Shown piece by piece: positions 26,734-36,143 of a DNA stretch of 64,000 nucleotides. Source of the stretch: Cognatishimia sp. 1_MG-2023 (GTDB lineage: Bacteria; Pseudomonadota; Alphaproteobacteria; Rhodobacterales; Rhodobacteraceae). The notes beneath the pieces are model-generated. The model ran no database searches and was not told where the DNA came from. It worked only from the letters and a program-made list of their open reading frames with translations. Made by a program: the position numbers and the translations under genes. Positions within the stretch are counted from its first letter, which is position 1; every line of letters begins with the position of its first letter. Location of the stretch: assembly GCF_030548175.1 (NCBI RefSeq), contig NZ_JAUORX010000004.1, positions 1 to 64,000 of the forward strand. The letters are read 5' to 3'.

Positions 26734-27363
26734 ATGGAGGCTTTCGCCCAATCTTTCCAGGAAGAGCTAGCACGGCTCATGCGGTGGCGGCGTGATGTAC
26801 GCCGCTTCCGCACTGATCCCGTGGACGAGGCACTCCTCCAAGAGTGCCTCGATGCTTTCCTCCTCGCCCCCTCTGTGGGCCTCTCGGAACCCTGGCGGGT
26901 CCTCCGCGTGGAAAGCGACGCTGCACGTACCGCAGCATATGAGAATTTCAAAACCGCAAATGCGCAGGCCCTAGAAGGCTACGCTGGCGACAAGGCCAAG
27001 ATGTATGCTGGCCTGAAACTATCCGGCATGGCCGAAAGCCCGGTGCAACTCGCCATCTATTGCGACGACGACACCGCCAAAGGCGCAGGCCTAGGTGCCA
27101 AATCGATGCCAGAAATGCGCCGTTACTCTGTCGTGGGAGCAGTGAACCTCTTCTGGCTCACCGCCCGCGCCAAAGGCCTGGGTGTTGGCTGGGTGTCGAT
27201 CCTTGATCCGGTGCAATTAAACCAAGACTTGAATGCCCCAGAAGGCTGGTCATTGGTCGCCTACCTCTGTGTCGGCTACCCTGAAACAGTGTCTAAAACA
27301 CCCGAACTCGAGAAGATTGGCTGGGAAGACCGCAGGCAGCATCTGCCTGTTGAAAGACGGTAA
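26734..27363 (+). CDS. bluB: 5,6-dimethylbenzimidazole synthase BluB
   Basis: Flavin-destroying nitroreductase-fold enzyme that makes the lower ligand of vitamin B12 from FMNH2 and oxygen. The 209 residues include RWRRDVRRFRTDPVDEALLQECLDAFLLAPSVGLSEPWR (FMN phosphate and ring contacts), SMPEMRRYSVVGAVNLFWLTARAKGLGVGWVSILDP and LVAYLCVGYPE, all characteristic of BluB. It lies 17 nt after rpsP. No other cobalamin gene is near. Confidence 0.92.
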   Translation: MEAFAQSFQEELARLMRWRRDVRRFRTDPVDEALLQECLDAFLLAPSVGLSEPWRVLRVESDAARTAAYENFKTANAQALEGYAGDKAKMYAGLKLSGMAESPVQLAIYCDDDTAKGAGLGAKSMPEMRRYSVVGAVNLFWLTARAKGLGVGWVSILDPVQLNQDLNAPEGWSLVAYLCVGYPETVSKTPELEKIGWEDRRQHLPVERR

Positions 27364-27518
27364 AGCGAATTGGCGCCACCAAAGCTGAGTCTTTTCTAAA
27401 CGTCAGCCAATTGTCCCAATGCCCGCAATGAGCCCATGTTGACCGTTGCTGCGCGTAGCACGAATGTCCGGATTGATGATTTTGCGCCCAAATGCGCCCG
27501 CAAGGTGACCCTATCGGG

Positions 27519-28505
27519 TTATACGCCCAGCGGCGCGCCCAAGCGTTCTCTGTATCGCACAGGAGGAACACCCATGGTTTTTCGAAATTCGCGACGAAAG
27601 GTTTCTGCGGACCCGAAACCGCAAACTTCCCAAACATCAGAGAGTGGAATAGCCCCGTTTTCCAGTAACTCAGCGGCGCGCGAAACACGTTCCACCTTGA
27701 GCCAATTCAACGGTGTTGTGCCCGCTTCCTCATGAAAACGCCGTGCCAATGTTCGCCCGCTTGTGCCAGCGGCGCCGGCCATACGCTCTACCGGCCATTC
27801 TTCATCAATCGACGCACGAATACGGTCCTGCAATGCAGCAAGGCTCGACCCAATACGGGCTTTTGGTTCAGGACGCGGCACGAATTGGCGCTGGCCACCG
27901 TCCCTTTGTGCGGGCAGCACCAACCGTCGGGCCACAGACGACGCGACCTGTGCGCCAAAATCTTGTCGAATAATGTGTAACCCAAGATCAAGGCCCGCCG
28001 CTGACCCAGCAGAGGTAAACACCCGGTCGCCTTCAACGAACAATACATCAGGATCGACGTTGATCTGTGGATAGCGCTCCGCGAGTTTATCAGTATAGCG
28101 CCAATGCGTCGTCGCACTTTTCCCATCCAAAAGGCCCGCAGCTGCCAAAACAAAAACACCCGAACAGATAGAGGCAACGCGCGCACCGTTTTCGTAAGCC
28201 GCCCGCAAAGCTGCACACAGGTCTTCGGGCACAGGTGTATCGGCGCCGCGCCATCCAGGGATAATGATCAGGCTGGCGGCCTTCAGCATACCAAGATCGT
28301 ATTGCGCATCAATGGTGATACCACCAACCGCACGAATTGGCCCTGCATCGGCCTTTACGGTCGCAAACCTGTACCAGTTTTCAAATTCCGGTCGCGGTAA
28401 CGCAAATAGCTCCACTGCAATTCCGAATTCAAAGGTGCACAGCCCGTCATAGGCAAGGGCGCACACCAAGGGGTGTTTTTCAGGCAAAGCGGCAAATTTT
28501 GTCAT
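27519..28505 (-). CDS. GlxA-type AraC family regulator (DJ-1/PfpI plus HTH)
   Basis: 328 residues from MTKFAALPEKHPL; the frame extends upstream but lacks family character. N-terminal DJ-1/PfpI domain (about 10-185) with the nucleophile-elbow-like SICSGVFVLAAAGLLDGKSATTHW, then a C-terminal AraC DNA-binding domain (GRTLARRFHEEAGTTPLNWLKVERVSRAAELLENG). Such regulators sense small molecules such as carnitine- or glutathione-linked metabolites. It is divergent from the NTF2-like and hydrolase genes and probably activates them. Confidence 0.9.
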   Translation of the reverse strand: MTKFAALPEKHPLVCALAYDGLCTFEFGIAVELFALPRPEFENWYRFATVKADAGPIRAVGGITIDAQYDLGMLKAASLIIIPGWRGADTPVPEDLCAALRAAYENGARVASICSGVFVLAAAGLLDGKSATTHWRYTDKLAERYPQINVDPDVLFVEGDRVFTSAGSAAGLDLGLHIIRQDFGAQVASSVARRLVLPAQRDGGQRQFVPRPEPKARIGSSLAALQDRIRASIDEEWPVERMAGAAGTSGRTLARRFHEEAGTTPLNWLKVERVSRAAELLENGAIPLSDVWEVCGFGSAETFRREFRKTMGVPPVRYRERLGAPLGV

Positions 28506-28507
28506 CT

Positions 28508-28542
28508 TGGCAGAATCCGACTGTATGTTGTCAATTTTGCCA
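28508..28542. promoter_or_regulatory. Inverted repeat between the GlxA-type gene and NTF2 gene
   Basis: tggcagaat (28508-28516) and attttgcca (28534-28542) form an 8-of-9 inverted repeat; a further TGGCA lies at about 28565. Placement between divergent genes suits an AraC-family operator. Untested. Confidence 0.4.
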
Positions 28543-28602
28543 GTATCGCGAATTTTTCCCTCATGGCAAGTCTTGTTCACCCCAAAGCAATGGAGACAAA
28601 AA

Positions 28603-28980
28603 ATGACTTTTCAAACTGACCTTCTGGCGGCAATCAACACTTACTTTGACGCGATCCACGAGTGCGATACCAAGAAATTGAACGCGGTCTTTCACCCGGA
28701 ATCCAGCCTTTTTGATGCCGACAACGGCACGATTTTTGTCGAGCCGATTGATAGCTTCAGCCAAGATGTCGCTGGCCGCAAATCACCAGCCAGCGCAGGT
28801 CAGGCACTGGAGGCAGAGGTGTTAATGATCGACTTCCTGTCCCCGCTCAGCGCGACCGTCAAGATCCGCATTCGAGCCCATCAATCCGTATTCCTGGACC
28901 ACCTTGGGTTCGTGCGTGGAGAAGACGGTTGGAAGATCGTGTCCAAGATTTGGCACCTCGAACAGACCATCGAAATTTAA
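28603..28980 (+). CDS. NTF2-like/lumazine-binding family protein
   Basis: 125 residues of SnoaL/NTF2-like fold starting MTFQTDLLAAINTYFDAIHECDTKKLNAVFHPESSLFDADNG, which matches the small putative lumazine-binding family. TGGAGA precedes the ATG. The fold serves as ligand pocket or small enzyme; the actual job is unknown. Divergent from the GlxA-type regulator and directly followed by a secreted hydrolase, so the three probably form one regulated module. Confidence 0.8.
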   Translation: MTFQTDLLAAINTYFDAIHECDTKKLNAVFHPESSLFDADNGTIFVEPIDSFSQDVAGRKSPASAGQALEAEVLMIDFLSPLSATVKIRIRAHQSVFLDHLGFVRGEDGWKIVSKIWHLEQTIEI

Positions 28981-28997
28981 ACAGAAAGACCGATTTT

Positions 28998-30008
28998 ATG
29001 AGACACGTACTTTACGCAATAGCTCTTAGTTGCGCGGCGTCCGCTGTCGCCGCAGGCAATGTTGGCCTTCGGCTTTTGGACGTTGAAATGCCCCATCATG
29101 CTGGCACAGCTGGCGTGTCGATCTGGTATCCTAACGGCGGTGGAGGAGAGCCATTACTGTTCGGCGACAATCCGGTTTTCTATGGCGTCGATGCCGCAAT
29201 AGATGCGCGCGTTCTTCAGGGGTCCTATCCAGTTGTTTTGTTTAGCCACGGGATGGGAGGAACAGTCCGCGCACAAGCTTGGTTAGGGGCCGCACTTGCC
29301 CAGCGTGGAGCGATTGTTATTTCCGTGACTCATGCAAATTCAACGTGGGGTGATTTCGACATGAGCGAAGGGGCCAAGCACTGGACACGGGTCGCGGATA
29401 TGTCCGCTGCCCTTGATGCTGTTATCGTTGATCCAGAATTTGCGGACCACGTAGATATGACGCGCGTTATGGCTTCGGGGTTTTCATTCGGGGGCTGGAC
29501 AGCGCTTTCGATGGGCGGATTGTCTGGCAATCACGGCGGCTTGGTAGAGGCGTGTAGGACCTACGCCAACATGAATGCATGTGATATACTCTTGTCCGAA
29601 GACGTGCGGATACAAGACATTGATCCCCAAGTCTGGAATGCTGATTATTCAGACCCTCGCATCACCCAAGTCGCGGCTATTGATCCTGGGTTTGTATGGG
29701 GCCTTGAGCCCGAAGACACCGAACGTCTCGTTTCCAACGTTCTTATGATAGCTATGGGCGGCGAAGGCGACCGCATGCAGGCGGTGGACTTTGATGCCAG
29801 TGGCTTGTCGGCTTTGCTCCCGAGTGCGAAGATCGAACGCTACGAGCCTGCCTTCCACTTCACCGCAATGCCCTTGTGCAAGCCGGCGGCAGAAGAAATT
29901 CTATTGGAAGAAGACGATGATGCGGTTTGTACAGATCCCCCTGGAGCTAACCGCGAAGCAGTCCATGCTGCAATTGTTGATGCGATGGCACGAAGTCTTG
30001 GCATTTGA
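28998..30008 (+). CDS. Secreted alpha/beta hydrolase (dienelactone hydrolase-like)
   Basis: 336 residues from the ATG at 28998 (the longer frame runs back into the NTF2 gene). Signal peptide 1-19 (ALSCAASAVAAG). An oxyanion region VVLFSHGMGGTVRAQ precedes nucleophile Ser163 in GFSFGGW; a late HFT at the C-terminal side may supply the His. This resembles the predicted dienelactone hydrolase / PAF-acetylhydrolase-like secreted group. Substrate unknown. It follows the NTF2-like gene by 17 nt. Confidence 0.83.
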   Translation: MRHVLYAIALSCAASAVAAGNVGLRLLDVEMPHHAGTAGVSIWYPNGGGGEPLLFGDNPVFYGVDAAIDARVLQGSYPVVLFSHGMGGTVRAQAWLGAALAQRGAIVISVTHANSTWGDFDMSEGAKHWTRVADMSAALDAVIVDPEFADHVDMTRVMASGFSFGGWTALSMGGLSGNHGGLVEACRTYANMNACDILLSEDVRIQDIDPQVWNADYSDPRITQVAAIDPGFVWGLEPEDTERLVSNVLMIAMGGEGDRMQAVDFDASGLSALLPSAKIERYEPAFHFTAMPLCKPAAEEILLEEDDDAVCTDPPGANREAVHAAIVDAMARSLGI

Positions 30009-30149
30009 AACTTTCAGCCGTTCGTTGCAGGTTGGCGAACGGCAACTTCATCCGCACAGCTGTCAACCCTCCTGCCCCCACCAAACACCACGAATTGCCT
30101 TCCCCCCCGCAAAACGCTATCACGCCCATGACCAACAAAGGGCGTCACG

Positions 30150-30665
30150 ATGGCCGAGAAAAATGAACTGATCTGCGTAGGCGCAATCGCCGGAGCTTAT
30201 GGCGTCCAGGGCGAAGTGCGCCTGAAAAGCTTTACGGCAGAGGCCGAAGCAATTGCGGATTACGCCCCCCTCTCCGTCGAGGACGGCAGCCGTAGCTTTG
30301 ATGTGGTGCTGACCCGCAGCATCAAAAACGGTATCGTGGGCCGCCTGTCCGGTGTGATCACCAAAGAAGATGCAGACGCTCTAAAAGGCGTGCAACTCTT
30401 CGCTCCCCGTGACCGCCTGCCAGAACTTGGCGACGATGAATTCTACTATTCCGACCTCATCGGCCTCGAAGTCCGCGACACCGGTGGCACCGTTTTGGGC
30501 ACCGTCAAATCCGTCCAAAACAACGGCGCCGAAGACATGCTAGAAATCCATGGTCCGGGTTTAAAGAACACCGTTCTAATGCTCTTCACAAAGGCAGCGG
30601 TCCCCACCGTAGACCTCGCCACAGGCCGCATCATCATCGACCCACCCGAAGGGTTGTTTGAGTAA
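30150..30665 (+). CDS. rimM: Ribosome maturation factor RimM
   Basis: 16S processing factor that binds S19 and matures the 30S head. The 171 residues start [28 protein letters not shown], the RimM hallmark, with the PRC-barrel at the C-terminal half ([26 protein letters not shown]). It precedes trmD as usual. Confidence 0.97.
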   Translation: MAEKNELICVGAIAGAYGVQGEVRLKSFTAEAEAIADYAPLSVEDGSRSFDVVLTRSIKNGIVGRLSGVITKEDADALKGVQLFAPRDRLPELGDDEFYYSDLIGLEVRDTGGTVLGTVKSVQNNGAEDMLEIHGPGLKNTVLMLFTKAAVPTVDLATGRIIIDPPEGLFE

Positions 30666-30724
30666 AGCAACGACCAACCTACCCTTCTGATTCCGAATTG
30701 CGTGCTTTTTAGAAAGACGTTCAC

Positions 30725-31528
30725 ATGACCGAGCGACAAAACAAATCCCACGGCCGCAAGTCGATCTCTGTCTCGCTCAAACCGCGCGAGCTGATGACGC
30801 ATAATCCGCGTCTCGCCAATGCCTGGACGGCGCGGATCATCACGCTCTTTCCCGGTGCTTTTCCCGGTGTTCTGGGGGAAAGCCTGACGGGCAAGGCGTT
30901 GAAAGACGGCAAGTGGCAGCTAGAAACCACAGATCTGCGTATCTTTGGTGACGGCAAACATCGCAATGTGGACGACACCCCAGCTGGCGGCGGCGCGGGC
31001 ATGGTCCTGCGCCCCGACGTGTTGGGCAAAGCCATCGACCATACTATGCGCCAAGCCCGCGGTCGCAACCCGCTGGTCTACCTCTCCCCTCGTGGCAAAC
31101 GCTTTGATCAAGCCATGGCACGGGAATGGTCGCAATACGATGGCGTCACCCTGCTCTGCGGTCGCTTCGAAGGCGTCGACCAGCGCGTGCTGGACCACTA
31201 CGACATCCAAGAAGTCAGCCTTGGCGATTTCGTCCTAACCGGCGGCGAGATCGCCGCTCAAGCCATGATCGACGCCACGGTGCGCCTGTTGCCATCCGTC
31301 CTTGGTAATGCCGAAAGCATCGAGGACGAAAGCCATAGCAATGGCCTATTGGAACATCCCCAATACACCCGCCCCGCCGAATGGATGGGCCGCGAAATAC
31401 CAGAGGTGTTGATGTCCGGCCACCACGGCAAAATCGCCGAATGGCGCCAGAAAATGTCCGAAGACATCACCAAAGACCGCAGACCGGATTTGTGGGATGC
31501 CTTTCAGGCGAAGTCAGACAAGACCTAA
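30725..31528 (+). CDS. trmD: tRNA (guanine-N1)-methyltransferase TrmD
   Basis: SPOUT-class enzyme that makes m1G37 in tRNA and prevents +1 frameshifting. The 267 residues have about 30 extra at the N-terminus, common in roseobacters, before RIITLFPGAFPGVLG. The trefoil knot shows LLCGRFEGVDQRVLDHYDIQEVSLGDFVLTGGE, then LLEHPQYTRPAEW. Stop is 1 nt from the convergent EamA gene, so no separate terminator exists between them. Confidence 0.97.
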   Translation: MTERQNKSHGRKSISVSLKPRELMTHNPRLANAWTARIITLFPGAFPGVLGESLTGKALKDGKWQLETTDLRIFGDGKHRNVDDTPAGGGAGMVLRPDVLGKAIDHTMRQARGRNPLVYLSPRGKRFDQAMAREWSQYDGVTLLCGRFEGVDQRVLDHYDIQEVSLGDFVLTGGEIAAQAMIDATVRLLPSVLGNAESIEDESHSNGLLEHPQYTRPAEWMGREIPEVLMSGHHGKIAEWRQKMSEDITKDRRPDLWDAFQAKSDKT

Positions 31529-31529
31529 G

Positions 31530-32390
31530 TCACGCAAACCTCTTCGCGCCAGCCACACAGAGCACAACGAATACAGCTGTTGCAATCATCAGCGGCGCCA
31601 CGGCTTCGCCCAACAGAAATGCCGCGAGCAATAGGGAAATAAACGGTTGCAACAATTGCAGCTGACCGACCCCCGCTGTGCCGCCTGCCGCCAAACCGCG
31701 GTACCAGAACACAAAGCCGATCAGCATCGAAAACACCGACACGTAGCCAAGGCTGATCCAGATCGAAACCGATAAACCCGCCACCTGCCCCGGCCACGCA
31801 TAAATTGCCAAACCAGCCATCACTGGCAGGGCCATCACCAACGCCCAAGAGATCACCTGCCAACCACCCAACCGCCGCGTCAGCATTGCGCCCTCGGCAT
31901 AGCCCAAGCCGCAGACGACAATCGCGCCCAGCATCAACAGATCACCAACCAAAGACACGTCTGCACTTTGCGACAAAGCAAATCCGACAACCGCCGTCGC
32001 CCCGACAACTGAAAACACCCAAAAGGCCGGGGATGGGCGCTCTCCGCCGCGCAACACGCCAAACAACGCGGTCGACAGCGGCAACAGCCCGGTAAACACA
32101 ACCGAATGCGCCGCGGTGATATGCGTCAGCGCCATCGCTGTCAGCAGCGGAAAGCCAACCACAACGCCCAGCGCCACCACAATCAGCGAAAACACCTCGG
32201 ACCGCTCTGGCCGCACTTGCCGAAAGATCACCAATAAGATCAACGCCAAGCCCGCCGCCACAACCGCCCGGACAGAGGTCAGAAACAACGGATCAAATCC
32301 GCCAACCGCCACGCGCGTCGCAGGCAATGACCCACTAAAGATCAGAACGCCCAGCATTCCATTGCCCCAACCCGAAAACGAAGACTGCAT
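31530..32390 (-). CDS. EamA/DMT family transporter (beside MocR)
   Basis: 286 residues from the ATG at 32390 (MQSSFSGWGNGMLGVLIFSGSLPATRVAVGG), ten hydrophobic segments, EamA fold. The upstream frame to 32516 is not family-like. It is divergent from a MocR regulator with a clear inverted repeat between them, so expression is probably PLP-sensor controlled; the cargo could be an amino acid or amine, which is inference. Confidence 0.87.
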   Translation of the reverse strand: MQSSFSGWGNGMLGVLIFSGSLPATRVAVGGFDPLFLTSVRAVVAAGLALILLVIFRQVRPERSEVFSLIVVALGVVVGFPLLTAMALTHITAAHSVVFTGLLPLSTALFGVLRGGERPSPAFWVFSVVGATAVVGFALSQSADVSLVGDLLMLGAIVVCGLGYAEGAMLTRRLGGWQVISWALVMALPVMAGLAIYAWPGQVAGLSVSIWISLGYVSVFSMLIGFVFWYRGLAAGGTAGVGQLQLLQPFISLLLAAFLLGEAVAPLMIATAVFVVLCVAGAKRFA

Positions 32391-32449
32391 ATCAAACCCC
32401 TGTGTTGGCCCGACATAACCACAGCCGCCTAGCCTCGTCAGCCGAAAAA

Positions 32450-32475
32450 CAGTACAATCACGCAAAACTGTACTG
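32450..32475. promoter_or_regulatory. Putative MocR operator
   Basis: CAGTACA (32450-32456) and TGTACTG (32469-32475) form a perfect 7-bp inverted repeat with a 12-nt spacer; read the other way, AACAGTACA and AACTGTACT are an 18-bp-phased direct repeat. Located between the divergent EamA and MocR genes, about 30 nt before the MocR ATG. Confidence 0.6.
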
Positions 32476-32503
32476 CCCAAATTCCCCATACACTGGCGAG
32501 CAA

Positions 32504-33877
32504 ATGACCAAGACAACCCTGCGCACCTCTGTCACCCACGAAATCAAACGCCGTGTGCGATCACGCGCTTTGGTGCCGGGGGATCGCCTTCCTTCGATCC
32601 GTGCCTTTGCGCGCGAACAGAACCTATCCCCCTCCACCGTGTCAGAGGCCTACGACCTCTTGGTCGCCGAGGGTGTGATCTTTGCCCGCCAAGGATCGGG
32701 CTTTTACGTTGCCGACCGCACCCAACCCTTTGCTGTCGCCGAAACAGGGCCGCAATTGGATCGGTCCGTTGATCCCCTTTGGGTCGCGCGCCAATCAATC
32801 GACACCGGAGAAAACATTGAAAAGCCCGGATGCGGTTGGCTGCCTGCCGATTGGATGCCCGTCGGCTCGCTCCGCCGCGCGATGCGCAAACAGGCGACGT
32901 TTGAAAACCACGTTCTTACCAACTACGGCAACGCGCAGGGGCACATCGAACTGCGTCAGCACATCGCCCAGCAGGGCGACCCGACGGATCCCAATGCGGT
33001 TCTGCTAACCGGTTCAGGCTCCCAAGCACTTGATCTGATCTGCCGCCTAATGCTGCGACCGGGCGACACCGTGTTGATCGACGATCCATGTTATTTCAAC
33101 TTCAACGCCCTGCTGCGCGCCCATCAGATCAACATCGTCAGCGTGCCTTTCACAACCAACGGTCCAGACCTAGATCACTTCGCACGCATCCTAACCCGCG
33201 AAAAACCGCGGCTTTATCTCACCAACTCTGCGCTTCACAATCCAACCGGTGCCACCATTTCACAGACCACGGCCCAAGGTGTTCTTAACCTCACCAAAGC
33301 CCATGATCTATTGATTGTAGAGGACGACATCTTTTCCGAATTTGAATCCACGCCCTCCCCAAGGCTCGCCAGCCTTGATGGAATGCAGCGCGTCCTACGG
33401 ATTGGCAGCTTTTCCAAAACGCTTTCGGCGTCTCTGCGCTGCGGCTACATCATCGCGCGCCCAGACTGGATCAAGGCGCTGACGGACCTGCAAGTCGCCA
33501 CCAACTTCGGCGGGCCAAGCCCCTTCGTCTCTAGCATCCTGCATGCTGCCCTGACTGACGGCAGCTATCGCAAACACATGGCGACCCTTCACAAACGCCT
33601 CGGCCTCGCCCGCACAGAGGCGATCACGAAACTCGAAACCATCGGCATCAAACCAACCATCCAACCACGTGGCGGCTTTTATCTATGGTGTGAATTACCT
33701 GCGCAAACTGATGCGGCTAAAATCGCCCAAGCGGCGCTAAAGCAAGACCTCGTTCTTGCCCCCGGCAACGTCTTTAGTGCCTCGCAATCCAAGACATCCT
33801 TTATGCGCTTTAACGTCAGCCAAATGCAAAACGACCGGTGCTATGAAATCCTGAACACATTGCTAAACGAAACCTAG
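32504..33877 (+). CDS. MocR family regulator (GntR HTH plus aminotransferase-like)
   Basis: 457 residues from the ATG at 32504. GntR-type winged helix at about 1-72 (PGDRLPSIRAFAREQNLSPSTVSEAYDLLVAEGVIF), linker, then a fold-type I aminotransferase domain whose PLP lysine is Lys305 (RIGSFSKTLSASLR). MocR proteins use bound PLP with an amine or amino acid as the sensor. Divergent from the EamA gene, its likely target. The stop overlaps the convergent MFS gene by 4 nt. Confidence 0.93.
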   Translation: MTKTTLRTSVTHEIKRRVRSRALVPGDRLPSIRAFAREQNLSPSTVSEAYDLLVAEGVIFARQGSGFYVADRTQPFAVAETGPQLDRSVDPLWVARQSIDTGENIEKPGCGWLPADWMPVGSLRRAMRKQATFENHVLTNYGNAQGHIELRQHIAQQGDPTDPNAVLLTGSGSQALDLICRLMLRPGDTVLIDDPCYFNFNALLRAHQINIVSVPFTTNGPDLDHFARILTREKPRLYLTNSALHNPTGATISQTTAQGVLNLTKAHDLLIVEDDIFSEFESTPSPRLASLDGMQRVLRIGSFSKTLSASLRCGYIIARPDWIKALTDLQVATNFGGPSPFVSSILHAALTDGSYRKHMATLHKRLGLARTEAITKLETIGIKPTIQPRGGFYLWCELPAQTDAAKIAQAALKQDLVLAPGNVFSASQSKTSFMRFNVSQMQNDRCYEILNTLLNET

Positions 33878-35079
33878 GCCGACGCATGGCCCTTTAAGCG
33901 GATCACCAACGGAACCATCGCCACAACCAGCACCGCCGAAAACAGATAAGGCGCGCCGGGTAGATAGATCCCCTTTTCGTCGACAGAGGCCTTAAAAATG
34001 CCTGTCATCACAAGCGGGGCCAGAATAGCCGCAACAGAGGAAAGCGACGCAATAACACCCTGCACCAGCCCTTGCCGATCTTCATCCGTTTGGTTCGACG
34101 CCATCGCCGTCATTAGCGCAGGCACAAGATCCGCCAGCGCCGCGAGCAACAGAAAAATCACCAGCGCCGTAAAGCTCCCGGTAAAACCGAACCCAATTAG
34201 GCCAATCACCGCAGAGCCCATGCCCAACATCAACGTCCGGTATTCCCCAATCTTTCCGATAAAGATGGGCAACAACCCACCTTGGACACTCGCCAACAAA
34301 ACGCCATAAGCCGCAAGCGACAGCCCAATATACAACGTCGGCCAGTTGAACACCTCACGTATCCAAAACGCCCACAGCGTTGGATAAACCATATTGGCAA
34401 ATTCAAAGACAAAGATGCACACCAGCGGCACCGCTAGCCCCGGCAGGCGAAACGCATCAAAGATCGACTTAAACGGGTTCAGATCACGCTTACCAAAGGG
34501 CCGGCGCTTGTCCGGCTCTAAACTCTCTGGCAGCACGAAATACCCAAACAACGCATTGCCCGCAGACAGACCAGCCGCAATCCAAAATGGCGCAGAGATA
34601 CTGATTTCCGCAGCAAGGCCACCCAAGGCCGGACCAAGCACAAAGCCAATCCCAAAGGCCGCACCGATCAGACCAAAATTCGCCGCCTTTTCCTTGGCCG
34701 ATGAAATATCCGCAATATAGGCCGTGGCGGTAATATAAGTTGCCCCAGCCAACCCCGCGAGCGTGCGGCCGAGCAACAGCAACCAGAAACTATCCGCAAG
34801 CGCCATGATCACATAGTCTAGGGACAGCATCGTCAGCGCTGCGATCAAAATCGGCCTACGACCAACCGCATCCGAAATGCTTCCGACTATCGGGCCACTC
34901 AGAAACAACGCCCCCGCATAGGCCGCCATCAACAACCCACCCCAAAACGCGCCCTGTCCGGTATTACCTGCACCCACGCGGTCCATCAGGTCCGGCATGA
35001 TCGGAAAGACGATGCCGATGCCAATCGCATCAATCATCAGCGTAATCAAAATGAAGGTAATAGCTGGAGTTTTAAACAT
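33874..35079 (-). CDS. MFS drug transporter, TetA/TCR-like
   Basis: 401 residues, twelve membrane segments. Motif A is seen as GSISDAVGRRPILIAALTMLSLDY, and motif C-like LIGAAFGIGFVLGPALGGL is present. The overall layout resembles class A-type tetracycline/H+ antiporters, but many chromosomal relatives export other compounds and resistance is not implied. It stands alone, with a dispersed repeat 50-140 bp upstream. Confidence 0.88.
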   Translation of the reverse strand: MFKTPAITFILITLMIDAIGIGIVFPIMPDLMDRVGAGNTGQGAFWGGLLMAAYAGALFLSGPIVGSISDAVGRRPILIAALTMLSLDYVIMALADSFWLLLLGRTLAGLAGATYITATAYIADISSAKEKAANFGLIGAAFGIGFVLGPALGGLAAEISISAPFWIAAGLSAGNALFGYFVLPESLEPDKRRPFGKRDLNPFKSIFDAFRLPGLAVPLVCIFVFEFANMVYPTLWAFWIREVFNWPTLYIGLSLAAYGVLLASVQGGLLPIFIGKIGEYRTLMLGMGSAVIGLIGFGFTGSFTALVIFLLLAALADLVPALMTAMASNQTDEDRQGLVQGVIASLSSVAAILAPLVMTGIFKASVDEKGIYLPGAPYLFSAVLVVAMVPLVIRLKGHASA

Positions 35080-35128
35080 ACCGATCTATCCGACGGGAAC
35101 AGCAACGAAGCAAGCTAAAAGAACACCC

Positions 35129-35219
35129 CCCAATCGTACGTTTCAATGCTCGAATCGTACGAATTTCCACTATGAACGCAGCGGTCGGTTCAACGGCAAC
35201 GCGTTTCGCCGCGAAACCA
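35129..35219 (-). repeat. Dispersed palindromic repeat, copy 2 (inverted, full length)
   Basis: Read on the minus strand it starts with the palindrome GTTTCGC-G-GCGAAAC (35202-35218 region), has a variable 32-bp middle, then GTGGAAATTCGTACGATTCG (35170 downward) and TGAAACGTACGATTGGG. The distance from the first block to the core is 48 bp, identical to copy 3 at 44208-44297. Lies upstream of the MFS gene. Confidence 0.8.
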
Positions 35220-35487
35220 CGATGGGCCTTGCCACACAGGGACTTCTGGCCTACAAGCCGCCCATCCCGGTCGGACTCCGACTCGGGTGCTTTGTGTATT
35301 CGCATCTTTCGCTAAACAGGCCTTCTTCTGCCTACGGCGCGTAAGACATGGAAAAACAAAGCAATATCAAGGAATGACGACCTGAACTCTGGCGGGCGCT
35401 AAGGCGGACCCGGTCGAAGACCAAGAGCTCTGAGGACGCGTAAATCTTCGTGGAATAACCACGGGCACATATTAAGGAGAAGGTCAG
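35220..35487 (+). promoter_or_regulatory. rplS upstream region
   Basis: No gene is visible. A small hairpin cgtgg-aataa-ccacg (35449-35463) sits just before the ribosome site (aaggaga, 35474-35480) of rplS and could serve in autogenous control of the L19-L31 unit. The rest presumably holds the promoter; I could not pick a -35/-10 pair with confidence. Confidence 0.35.
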
Positions 35488-35859
35488 ATGAACCTGATCG
35501 CACAAATCGAGGCGGAACAAGTCGCCTCTCTGGGTCACGACATCCCAGATTTCAAAGCCGGCGACACCATCCGCGTTGGCTTTAAAGTAACCGAGGGCAC
35601 GCGCTCTCGTGTTCAGAACTACGAAGGCGTATGCATCAGCCGTAAAAACGGTAAAGGCATTGCGGGTTCTTTCACAGTTCGTAAGATTTCCTTTGGCGAA
35701 GGCGTAGAGCGCGTATTCCCTCTGCACTCCACCAACATCGACAGCATCACAGTTGTACGTCGCGGTCGCGTTCGTCGCTCCAAGCTGTACTACCTGCGCA
35801 CACGTCGTGGTAAATCCGCACGTATCGCAGAAGACACAAACTACAAGCCTAAAGCGTAA
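35488..35859 (+). CDS. rplS: 50S ribosomal protein L19
   Basis: Large-subunit protein at the 30S interface. 123 residues starting [43 protein letters not shown] with the conserved [26 protein letters not shown] and RRSKLYYLR. Strongly biased codon use. Followed 11 nt later by rpmE. Confidence 0.98.
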   Translation: MNLIAQIEAEQVASLGHDIPDFKAGDTIRVGFKVTEGTRSRVQNYEGVCISRKNGKGIAGSFTVRKISFGEGVERVFPLHSTNIDSITVVRRGRVRRSKLYYLRTRRGKSARIAEDTNYKPKA

Positions 35860-35870
35860 GGAGTGGTCTC

Positions 35871-36092
35871 ATGAAAAAAGATACACACCCAGAGTACCAC
35901 CTGATCAACGTCAAAATGACAGACGGCACCATCGTTCCGATGCAGTCCACATGGGGCAAAGAAGGCGACCAACTGGCGCTGGACATCGACCCATCTGTGC
36001 ACCCAGCATGGACCGGCGGCACATCCCGCCTGTTGGATGCCGGTGGCCGCGTATCCAAGTTCAAAAAGAAATACGAAGGTCTGGGCTTCTAA
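35871..36092 (+). CDS. rpmE: 50S ribosomal protein L31
   Basis: 73-residue L31 of the zinc-free type (no CxxC), beginning [29 protein letters not shown] and ending [12 protein letters not shown]. Paired with rplS, as usual in this family. A strong terminator follows. Confidence 0.97.
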   Translation: MKKDTHPEYHLINVKMTDGTIVPMQSTWGKEGDQLALDIDPSVHPAWTGGTSRLLDAGGRVSKFKKKYEGLGF

Positions 36093-36113
36093 TCCCAACT
36101 TCCTTTTTCATGC

Positions 36114-36143
36114 AAAACGCCGCTCTTTTCAGGGCGGCGTTTT
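36114..36143. terminator. Terminator after rpmE
   Basis: Inverted repeat aaaacgccgc / gcggcgtttt with a 10-nt loop; its right arm touches the stop codon of the convergent SRPBCC gene. Confidence 0.85.

Noticed and set aside
35202-35218. GTTTCGC-G-GCGAAAC as a ParB parS site or RepB palindrome
   Set aside because: It lacks the parS core TTTCACGTGAAA and is 15 bp, not the 16-bp RepB consensus. It recurs as one end of the 90-bp repeat, away from par genes.
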